Positions 55,801 to 64,000 of a stretch of DNA of 64,000 nt are shown here, piece by piece. The DNA is taken from positions 15,750,970 through 15,814,969 of the forward strand of contig NW_020312902.1 of assembly GCF_003265705.1 (NCBI RefSeq), given 5' to 3'. The stretch is from Callorhinus ursinus (Eukaryota > Chordata > Mammalia > Carnivora > Otariidae). The notes under the pieces are model-generated. The model did not search any database. It was given only the letters and a program-made list of their open reading frames with translations, and was not told the origin of the DNA. The first letter of the stretch is position 1; every line of letters starts with the position of its first letter. Made by a program: the position numbers and the translations under genes.

Positions 55801-57758
55801 AGTTTGGGATTTGTTAAGTCACCTACATGGAGGTGTCAGAGAGGGCGACGTGCAAACGTGTAGCTCCGCGGAGGGGACTGGGCTAGAGGACTGGCATTTG
55901 AGGATTGGTGACATAGAATTGGTTCATAAAGATGTGGGCCCAGACAAGGTCTTCTAGAGAGAGGGGGTGCAGAGGAAGGAGAGAGGAGGAGCAGCTGTGA
56001 GCCTGAGCCTTCTTGCCAGCAAAGGAGAGAGGGACAGAGAAGGGAGCCCAGGAAGGAATGGCCAGAGAAGGAAGAGAGTAATGCCTCAGAAACCAACATT
56101 GATGCTGCTTGAAAGGGCAAATATTAGGAGAAAACTATAAGAAATAGCCTTTTCTTTCTTTTCCTTCACTCCTTTCTCTCCCTCCCTCCTCCCCTGCCTC
56201 CTTCCCTCCCTGTAGATCCAAAACAGGCAGTACTGGCAAGCTTATATGGTTCAACCTAATTAAACCAAAACCGGAAAAAGTAACTCATGACCTTGGATTG
56301 AGCAATTTTGGTAGAGATGTTGGAGCAGAAGCCAGATGAGCCGGGGAGAATGGATGGAAAGGAGACTAATAAGGAAATAGAATCGACAGGATTGGATTGG
56401 CTGAGTGCAGCAGATGGGGTTGAGAGGGGGTAAAATCAAGGGTAATTCCTAAGTTTCAGATTTGGCAGCTGAGTGAGTGAACGGTTGGGTCAGCCAGTGA
56501 AACAGGAGGGGGGATGTATACCGATCATGAGAATATTGTGAGTGCGGGGTAGATGGAATTTGAGATGCCTCTGAGTCTTCTGAGTGGGAAGAGCTGACAT
56601 TTGGACCTGTGGAGCCATTCATTACCATCTATGTGTTCCTGACTCCCACATATGGACTGTTGGGAGTCAAAAGCATGTAGATGGGAATGAAATAAGTCAA
56701 TGAGTATTTATAGAGCATCCACTAACTGCAAGCATTTTTCTAGGTGCTAGGGTTACACCAATGAATAAGACAAAGACCCCTGCACTGTGGAGCTTATAGT
56801 CTAGGAGGGAGGTCAGACAATAGGCAAATAAACATAAAATAACATTAAGCTGTAGTAGATTCTGTATAGAAAATAAAGCAGGGCAAGGGACTAGGGAGTA
56901 GGAGGAATACTCCCTATTTTTGGTTGGTTAGTCAGGGAAGGTCTCTCTCAGAAGGCAACATATGAGCAGAGCTCTGGAGGAGGTGAGGGGATGAACCATG
57001 TAGATATATGGGGGAGATAGGTAGGAAGAAGCTGGGGAAGTTTGAGGACCAACAAGGAGGCTGGTGAGGCAGGAGTGGAGTGAGTGATGAGGTTGGAGAG
57101 GTGGGCAAAGGCCAGATTTTGTAGGGCTCCAGAGGCTTTGGGAAGGAGGATGGAAAGTCCTTTGTAGATAACCCCAAGCTGCTGGATTGGGCAGGAAGAG
57201 AGAATTCCTGAAAGACTTCCCCTTCTTCCATCAGAGCCCCACAGCCCGAAAAGCCCCTTTGTGCAGTGGGTGGGTGGCCCATTCTGGCTGGGGGAAGGCT
57301 GTGCTTGGTCCTGAGGTCTGCTCCTTGGGGGGGCTAGACAATGGGCCCTTTGTAGTTGGACTTGAGGGCCAAGTGACCCTCTCAACGATGGGATTCCTCA
57401 GCCAGGCGGCATGTGACCCCAAGACCTTGGCTTCTTGCCAGAGGGTCTGGGCCTGCTGCTGGGGAATGGGGTGGCAAGATGGGGAGAGGTTGGGGGAAGG
57501 GCGAGGGAAAGCACTGTGGAGCCCTTCTCCTGAGACAGGGCAGAGTCCTGTCTCAGGCTGAAGGAGGTGGAGAGATGGGCAGGGAGGGGGCTGTAGCTCT
57601 GCTTGAGGGAGCAGGGGAGGGCTGCAGAGCTGGAAACTTTGGACAACAACAAATGGTTTCCACAGCAGGGTAGGAGGGAGGGGCTGACCGCCCCTGGGCC
57701 TAGTGGGTAGGGGCAGGCAGAAGACGGCCTGACAAACCTACATCTTCTGTCCCTTCAG
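52847..57758 (+). other. CUEDC2: CUEDC2 intron 1
   Basis: No coding exon was seen. Contains a MIR (53745-53975), old unclassified repeat copies (about 54950-55420 and 56690-57175) and a long pyrimidine tract ending ctgtag at about 56150-56214. No SINEC element lies in it, unlike the rest of the intergenic DNA. Confidence 0.7.
53745..53975 (+). repeat. MIR SINE, near full length
   Basis: Full MIR pattern: 'agtgtagcgtagtggttaac', 'cttattgtgtgaccttgggcaagttacttaacctc', 'caaaatgggatag', 'ggttattgtgaggattaggtaag'. Confidence 0.88.
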
Positions 57759-57771
57759 AAGAGGAGAGAGC

Positions 57772-59558
57772 ATGGAGCTGGAGAGGATTGTCAGTGCAGC
57801 CCTCCTTGCCTTTGTCCAGACACACCTCCCAGAGGCTGACCTCAGGTAGAAGCAGCTTTTCTAGAAAGGTCATGCTAGGGTCAGGGTTGGAGCTGCTGGG
57901 CAGCACTCTGGGCCCTGGCCCATGGAAAGGTGGGGTGGGAAGCCCTCAACTCAAATCCTGAGGTGGGGGAGGGCTGATTATGATCTGCTGGTATGGCCTT
58001 ACATCTTAACCTGTCCCTGTCACCTTGCTGAACAGATGGGAAACCAAAGCTCTGTGGGAGGGTGGGATATTTTCTGGCTTCAAGGCTTGAAGTCTGGCTC
58101 ATGGACCCAGTGAAGCCGAGGGCTCGAGTCTCAGGGTAGGTGGGTTGCTGGAAGTATCCAGTGTCCTACCCAGGGCTTATCCTGTCCCCTTCCTGCAGCG
58201 GCTTGGATGAGGTCATCTTCTCCTATGTGCTCGGGGTCCTGGAGGATCTGGGCCCCTCCGGGCCATCAGAGGAGAACTTCGATATGGAGGCCTTTACTGA
58301 GATGATGGAGGCCTATGTGCCTGGCTTTGCCCACATTCCAAGGTGGGATCTGGCTGGGGCAAAGAGAGGGTGGAGGGCTGGCGGATGGTGGAGGGTGGGC
58401 AGAGTTGTCCTCTTACCACCGTCCTGGTTTTTTCAGGGGTACAATAGGGGACATGATGCGGAAGCTCTCAGGGCAGTTGAGTGGTGCCAGGAACAAAGGT
58501 GAGTTTGGGGACTGGGCACTTGGATGACTCAATACCCCCATCCCCCAAAGCCCTGGCAAACCTGATGCTCTCTCTGCTTCCTTAAGAGAACCTGCAACCA
58601 CAGAGCTCTGAGGTCCAAGGTCAGGTGCCCATCTCCCCAGAGCACCTGCAGCAGCCTGAAAAGCTCAAAGAAGAGACTAGGGCTTCTCCTACTGCTGCTG
58701 GAGACACCCAGGATGAGGTACTGGTAGAGGAGGGTACTGGTGAGAGAATTTGGGGCCAGGAAAGAAGGAAGTACTGCTTCTTGTCAACATCTCTGCCCAC
58801 AGGCAGCCGGTGCTGAGGAGGAGCTGCTTCCAGGGGTGGATGTTCTCCTGGAGGTGTTCCCTACCTGTTCAGTGGAGCAGGCCCAGTGGGTGCTGGCCAA
58901 AGCTCGGGGAGACTTGGAAGAAGCTGTGCAGATGCTTGTCGAGGGGAAGGAGGAGGGGCCTCCAGCGTGGGACGGCCCCAACCAGGTATCCTCTGCTAGA
59001 CATGCCCCTCAACCCAAATAGCCTCAGCCACGTTCCACCTTAGTGTTAAGCACCTGCCCCTAGCCTATCCCTGTCTGCTTCTTCTGGTGCCCTAGGGTTT
59101 AGACTAGGCTTCCCTTCTCTGCAGGACCTGCCCAGGCGCCTCAGAGGCCCCCAAAAGGATGAACTGAAGTCCTTCATCCTGCAGAAGTGAGTCTGGGCTG
59201 GGCTGGGCTAGACCCTTAGAGGGTCTTCCCAGAGTGGCAGGAACTTCACCCAGCCAGTTTTTGGCAGGTACATGATGGTGGATAGCGCAGAGGATCAGAA
59301 GATTCACCGGCCCATGGCTCCCAGGGAGGTGAGAGGGTTATGGCTGCTGGAGGTGTGGTGTGGGTGGGATGTCCCCTGGCTTCTGCTGCTCACTGCCCAA
59401 TTGCCTGACAGGCCCCCAAGAAGCTGATCCGATACATCGACAACCAGGTAGTAAGCACCAAAGGGGAGCGATTCAAAGATGTGCGGAACCCTGAGGCCGA
59501 GGAGATGAAGGCCACATACATCAACCTCAAGCCAGCCAGAAAGTACCGCTTCCACTAA
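57772..59558 (+). CDS. CUEDC2: CUE domain-containing protein 2
   Basis: A ubiquitin-binding adaptor that in human cells affects steroid receptor turnover, IKK signalling and the APC/C checkpoint. Coding exons are 57772-57845, 58199-58342, 58437-58498, 58587-58717, 58803-58985, 59125-59186, 59268-59328 and 59412-59558 (TAA at 59556-59558), all with GT/AG borders. They sum to 864 nt, giving 287 residues, the known length. The first coding exon begins at 57759 after a good acceptor, with 13 nt of UTR. The N terminus is [21 protein letters not shown]. The CUE domain is at about residues 145-188 ([21 protein letters not shown] then [20 protein letters not shown]), with the MFP-like motif as VFP and a C-terminal di-leucine-type ML. 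The C terminus is ARKYRFH. The middle (exons 4-5) is low-complexity and variable. The gene is convergent with FBXL15. Confidence 0.97.
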
Positions 59559-59725
59559 GGCATTCGCCAGACTCTGCTGGAGCTTTCTAGGCTCAGACCC
59601 CAGAGGGATGCAGGAGCCCTACACCCCACACAGGGCCCGCCCTAACTCCTGTCCCCCTTCTCCGTCCTGCTCTCTACTTCCTTGCCCCACAGTGCTGACC
59701 TCCTCTTGGAGCTGCCCACGGGCAC

Positions 59726-59731
59726 AGTAAA
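59726..59731 (+). terminator. CUEDC2: Possible CUEDC2 poly(A) signal AGTAAA
   Basis: No AATAAA follows CUEDC2 before FBXL15. The variant AGTAAA about 168 bases after the stop is the best candidate, so the 3' UTR would be short. Confidence 0.4.
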
Positions 59732-59871
59732 GGTGGCCCCAGGAAGGTGTGAGTGCATTCTGTCATTTCTGCTCAGAATTGGGGTACTGTGTCTGTCTGA
59801 CCTCTCTCCCAACTTCATATCCCTTATCTCCAACAGGGCAGCAGGACCAGGCAAGAGGGGGTAAAAAGCTC

Positions 59872-59877
59872 TTTATT
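59872..59877 (-). terminator. FBXL15: FBXL15 poly(A) signal AATAAA
   Basis: Canonical AATAAA on the minus strand (plus tttatt), about 120 bases after the FBXL15 stop. The end is expected near 59855. Confidence 0.8.
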
Positions 59878-59997
59878 TGAAGCTCCAGGGTGGGGCAGGG
59901 CATCCGCCTCTAACCAGAGGCCCCCACAGTCCAGTTTCCCTACAGTTCATAGTCAGGCCCCGCCACACAGTCCAGCTGTGCCCCATCGGCAGGCAGG

Positions 59998-61886
59998 TCA
60001 GACCTGCAGGTTGACAAAGGGTGCAAAGCCTGCCATGTCCTGCAGCAGCACCAGGGCCTGATGCAGCGGCGGCTCCACGTCGATGTCCACGCCGCGCTTC
60101 CGCAAGCGGCTCAGGCTGGGCTCGGCCACATGGTGGCAGTGCCGCACCCGCAGCGAGCGCAGCGCCGGGCAGTACTCGGCCAATGTCCTGGGGGAGGAGC
60201 CGGGTGAGGCTAGGGGCCAGAAGCCGCTACGCCCACGGTGGGGGAGCCAGCAAAGCCCCTGTCTCCCTCAAACTCAGAGCATTCTTTTTCCCTCCATAAA
60301 CGATTAAGGGAGCCCGGATGGGGTCATACATTCAATGTCTCCAGTGAACCAGAGACTTCCTCCTGTCTCTTAAAGGGGGAAACTGCTCCTCAGCTCCGCC
60401 CAGGATTCCAAGGTTTTCCCCTTGTTGAAGAAAAGCCAGAAACTTGACTGTATGTGAAATCGGCCAATGTGTAAATACTGGTTCAAAAAAGTTTTTTTTA
60501 AAACTATGGGCTCTATGGTCTAGGCAATCCTAGAGGCCTTTCCTGGTCTGAATGGGGGTGCCGTGGTATCCAGACACCACAGTTCTGCCCTGCGACAGCT
60601 ACAGCCTGCCCCTGACCCAGAGGCTAAATAAGTGATTGCCCTTTTCCCAACCCACCGATCCCATGCCCAGGCACCTGACGCCGTCGCTTCCGACACGGAG
60701 GCAGCCGGTTAGGTCGAGGTGCTCGAGTTCCGGGCAGTTCCGAGCCAACTCCTGGACTGCAGCGTCCCCCACGTTGGCGTTGACTGCCAGCGAGAGGCTG
60801 CGGAGGCCCGCGCCGCGCCTCTGCGCCAGGTATACGATGGCCTCATCCTTGAGCTGACGGCAGGCGGTGAGGTCCAGCTCCTCAAGGGCCGGACAGCGGT
60901 CGGCGAGGCCGCGCAGCGCCAGGCCGTCTACCCAGTCACAGTGCGCGAGGGAAAGGCGCTGCAGACGGGGGCAGCCCTCCGCCAGCGCCCCCAGCGCGCG
61001 GCGGCTCAGTTGCCCGCAGCCGGCCAGCGCCACGCTCCGCAGCTGCGGATTCCGCGTCAGCACCGGCACCAGATCCTCGTCCGACAACCATTCGTGACAC
61101 GGCGCCAGCGCCAGCTCCTGCAGCCCCTCAGCGTCCCGCAGCAGCCAGGCCAAAGCTGCCCGCGGGATCTGGGGACCCACCTGCGGGCAGGGAGGCACCT
61201 CGACTCTCAGCTGGTCCCGGGGGCGGGACGGGCGCTGCCTCTCCGCCCCCGAAGAGTTCTTTCCCGTCAGTAACCCGCCCTCGGGGTTTGCCACCTGCCC
61301 TCCCGGGAGAGACCCCAAGCGCCTTCTGAGTTGATACCCGGCCCTCGCCCTTTGAGAGTACTCCCCGCGGAGTGGATCGCTTCCCTGGCATTCTTGGAGG
61401 CCCGGGAGGGTCCGGCAGGGTAGACAGCAGGTCTACCCCAGGGGCTGGGGGCTGGGCTGGAGGCGGGGCGAGGGCGGTACTCAGACGGGATGAGGCTCTG
61501 GCCCCCGGCTCACCTGAGCGGCGTCGAAGCGGCGCAGCCCCGCCAGGTGCAGCTGCACGAGCGCCCGGAAGGCCCGGCTGACGCGCTGCAGCCGGAGAAG
61601 CTGGCGTAGCGGCACCCGGCTTAGGACGTGTGGGAGCAGCACGTCTTCCCAAGGCAGGTCCAGGAGCCTGCGGGTAAAGGGGCGGTGGCGTCCCCGGGCC
61701 GCTGTCACCTACGAGTCCGCCTCCGTTATGCTTCTGCGCCCTGGCTCCTAAGAGCGGCCCCCAGACCCGGCCCAGTTCGGCTCCCCTCCCCCAGGTCCTT
61801 CTTCCCTTTCTCGGCCCCTCCCGTGCTCGGTACCTGACGGCTCCCGGCTCTTGCTCCCCTCCGGACGGCTCCATCGGTGGCTCCAT
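59998..61886 (-). CDS. FBXL15: F-box and leucine-rich repeat protein 15
   Basis: Substrate receptor of an SCF ubiquitin ligase; in human it targets SMURF1 and so favours BMP signalling. Coding exons on the minus strand are 61886-61834, 61667-61514, 61180-60675 and 60187-59998 (TGA at 60000-59998), all with GT/AG borders. They sum to 903 nt, giving 300 residues, the known length. The start [18 protein letters not shown] is followed by the F-box (about residues 19-60, [20 protein letters not shown] then [12 protein letters not shown]). Leucine-rich repeats run from about residue 85 to 265, for example '[20 protein letters not shown]' and '[20 protein letters not shown]'. The end is FAPFVNLQV. 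The large GC-rich exon 3 holds most repeats. The two ATGs (codons 1 and 5) both lie in frame; the first is chosen by length. The gene is convergent with CUEDC2 and divergent from the region to the right. Confidence 0.97.
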
Positions 61887-62010
61887 CGGCTGCCTATTGC
61901 GCGTGCGCAGTAAGGTCTTCTTGCTTTGGCCTTGGAGAGGCCTCAGCGAACCCGCCTCCTTGGGCTGTAGAGACAGACCGATTCAATCGAGTGCGGTCTC
62001 ACTGAGGATC
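61887..62010. promoter_or_regulatory. FBXL15 promoter, probably shared with PSD
   Basis: An NRF1-type TGCGCGTGCGCA lies at 61898-61909, only 12 bases upstream of the FBXL15 ATG, in a CpG-rich stretch that continues into exon 1. In human, PSD starts in the opposite direction just beyond. The PSD side cannot be proved here because no PSD coding exon is in the window. Confidence 0.6.
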
Positions 62011-63180
62011 CTATCTGAAAGCGTTCCGGTTGGATCTCGAAACAGGGCGGAACAGACTGGTGGTGTAACATCAGACCTCGCCTTCTCGGCTACAGGGCTT
62101 GAGAACTGAAGCTGGAGAACGCAATGGTGCAGCAGAGACTGGCTCTTTTTTCGTCTTGGGCCAGTGGCTGCCTCTGAGTGAAGTGGTGATGGGAGGAGCA
62201 GGCAAAGCCAAACGCAGAAGGGGCGGAGCCAAGACTCCAAGGTTCTGGGCCTACTCTTTGCCCTCTGGTCACGTTTAGCGACTTGGAAAAATGGGAAGAA
62301 ACTATCCAGGCGTACTGTCTGGCACGTAGTAGGTGCCCAGTAATTGCTGAATGAATTGAATGGGCGAAGCTAGAATTTTTTTCCTTCATCAAGCAAACTT
62401 GCCCAAACCTCTCATTCCTGGTTAGTTATGAAGTACAGAGCTGTCCAGCCCCTTCCACTCCCGGACGATTTGGAATGGATTTGCACCTTGAGGGGAGAGG
62501 CAGAGGGGGCGCTGAGGATTCTCTCTCCACCTGGGTCCCTGTCTTTTCCCCAGGAGGTCTAGAGTCCTGAGAAGAATGAGTGCTCAGTTCAGCCCACCAG
62601 GAGTAACGCTTCTCGGTTGACCTGGGGATTTAGCTGTGGGCTTTGGGGCTGGGCCCGCCCTGCGGCAGTGATGTCCCAGAACTCTAGGCTCAGACTTTGG
62701 GCCGCCCTCTCACCGCGTCCGCAGTTCCTGGTTCCAGGGTCCGCTCCGGGGAACCCCCGGAGCAGTGCTTTCCCCGTCATCCATTGGTGGGGAGGGTGTG
62801 AAGGACGCTGAGGGCTACTGCTGTCGCCGAGAGCTGCCCCCTAGCAGGGCTGCGCTCTCCCTTCGTGCAGCCACTTCATCTCCCTCTGCATAACGAAAAC
62901 TGCTTCCCATCCATTATTTCATCAGGGCTTCGGGCACTTCTGCAAGGTGAGCTGCTCTGTGCTGTTACTCCACTTTAAAGATGGAACCGAGGCCCTAGAG
63001 AGGACGCGCCTTGTCCAGGGTCAAGCGAGTTGCGATTGAGAATTCAGGCATCCTAGTTTTCCCAGAATCCCTTCCACCCTCCCCCACCCCCAATGCAGCA
63101 AGAAGGGAGAAGCCAGCATCGGGGAGGGACCAAAGAGGGTTATCTTGGGTGAGGGATTTGCTTCCTCTTCCTTAGCCTGC
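62010..63180 (+). other. Region right of FBXL15, possible PSD 5' non-coding part
   Basis: No coding exon was recognised. Contains an L2/MIR-like piece (about 62310-62360, 'cgtagtaggtgcccagtaattgctgaatgaattgaatg') and a possible plus-strand donor CTGCAAG|GTGAGC at 62947/62948. Human PSD has its first coding exon several kb from its start. Confidence 0.45.
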
Positions 63181-63420
63181 TTGGGGAGGGGGTAGATGGG
63201 AGGACCGACCTCCGCTAAGATAGAGCCTTGTAGGCGCGCACCACATCGGGACACGCGCCTCCTCCTCCTCCCTGCTTTGTTCGCGCCTCTGCGCCTGCGC
63301 AGTGCGACAAATCTGGCGCTGTCCCTTTCAGCACCACGCGGAGCCCGCGCCGCCCCTCCCCGCGGTGAGCCCCGCGCGCCCCCGCCGCGCAAGTCCTCGC
63401 GCCCCCTGACTGCCCGAACA
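63180..63420 (+). promoter_or_regulatory. CpG island with NRF1-type site, candidate alternative promoter
   Basis: CpG-rich with TGCGCCTGCGCA at 63290-63301 and a possible plus-strand donor CCGCG|GTGAGC at about 63364/63365. Candidate first exon of PSD, by position and strand only. Confidence 0.5.
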
Positions 63421-63779
63421 GACCCCTTCTTCATTCCGAGGTCACCACCTGCATGCCCTGGCGTTCCCAAGGAGAGCAGTTGCCATAGTAACTCTGGCAG
63501 TGCTTTCCTGAAATAGCTGGGCCCCCTTCTACCTTGGCCAAGGGCACAAGGGTTGCCTGCTCCCCACTTCCTCCACTCCAGCATCATCCCGTCTAACCTT
63601 TTACCCTCAGATAGCCAGGACACCTAACTCAGGCAGCAAGGAAGTTCTTTCTAAAGTCTGACTAACATCCCTCCTGCTGCATCCTGGGCGAGTGGTCAGG
63701 GTTGGGTCTCCTGGGTCCGAAACGCAGAACCCCTTAGGGCTTGAGGCAGTGTTTCCTAGATCTCTCTCCCATAAGTTGT

Positions 63780-64000
63780 TGGTCTCTTGGATTTAGGGGG
63801 CGGGTCCGGTCTACACCCATTCGGTGTGCTTGGCGCGGCCGCGTGCTCGTGGGGGCGGGAGCGCGTGTGGCATGTAACAGGTCATGTGGCAACCTCCTAG
63901 GGACACGCGTGGGGTCTGGAGCGGGACACGCGAGTGCAGCTGGGTCTGGCGTGTGGCTCAGGGGGCGGTGGGGGAAAGGGACCAGGACACAATTGGGGTG
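63780..64000. promoter_or_regulatory. Second CpG-rich block at the right edge
   Basis: CpG-rich sequence (for example 'gcttggcgcggccgcgtgctcgtg' in pieces from 63830) containing a NotI-type gcggccgc at 63835-63842. It runs off the window. Possibly another PSD promoter. Confidence 0.4.

Noticed and set aside
61128..61886. 252-codon minus frame starting at the FBXL15 ATG
   Set aside because: It reads through the FBXL15 donor at 61833 into intron 1. The spliced product gives the full known 300-residue protein, so the unspliced frame is accidental.

Overview
This is mammalian nuclear DNA, almost certainly from a caniform carnivore of the arctoid branch (bear, seal or mustelid type rather than dog). 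About 36 copies of the carnivore tRNA-Lys-derived SINE (SINEC) are present, recognisable by 'gcgcctgggtggctcag', a CT-rich body and an (AAATA)n tail. I see none of the dog-type SINEC_Cf sequence. Genes are split by introns with GT/AG borders, promoters are CpG-rich, and intron and intergenic DNA is full of MIR, L2, L1, hAT and MaLR remains. The gene order matches human 10q24.32 read backwards. That synteny and the protein sequences support each name. Species-level identity cannot be decided by eye. Layout: 1-560 is a CpG-rich promoter-like block. 560-9966 is SINE-dense DNA that should be ACTR1A intron 1. 9967-18540 holds ACTR1A exons 2-11 (+), with the first 16 codons outside the window. 19785-32800 is MFSD13A/TMEM180 (-), complete at 517 codons, with its promoter near 32.6-32.8 kb. 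33-41 kb is repeat-rich intergenic DNA with a young L1 fragment. 40982-41641 is the C10orf95 orthologue (+). 42-49.6 kb is intergenic DNA with multiply nested SINEs. 49634-49707 is the miR-146b hairpin (-), with a convincing TATA promoter about 0.7 kb upstream. 52.5-59.6 kb is CUEDC2 (+), complete at 287 codons. 59.86-61.9 kb is FBXL15 (-), complete at 300 codons. 61.9-64 kb is a CpG-rich region where the divergent PSD gene would start; no PSD coding exon is visible. ACTR1A/MFSD13A and CUEDC2/FBXL15 are convergent pairs with closely spaced 3' ends. FBXL15 shares a short promoter region with whatever lies to its right. The genes are not an operon and act in separate pathways: ACTR1A in dynactin, MFSD13A in membrane transport, CUEDC2 and FBXL15 in ubiquitin-linked signalling, and miR-146b in damping innate immune signalling. 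No wholly unknown gene system was found. The best non-routine observations are the predicted miR-146b promoter unit with a STAT-type site, a 5' tRNA-Glu half inserted into a MER5A-like transposon with an 11-bp target duplication, a target-site-flanked L1 3' end, three nested SINE stacks, and an unexplained promoter-like CpG block at the left edge.
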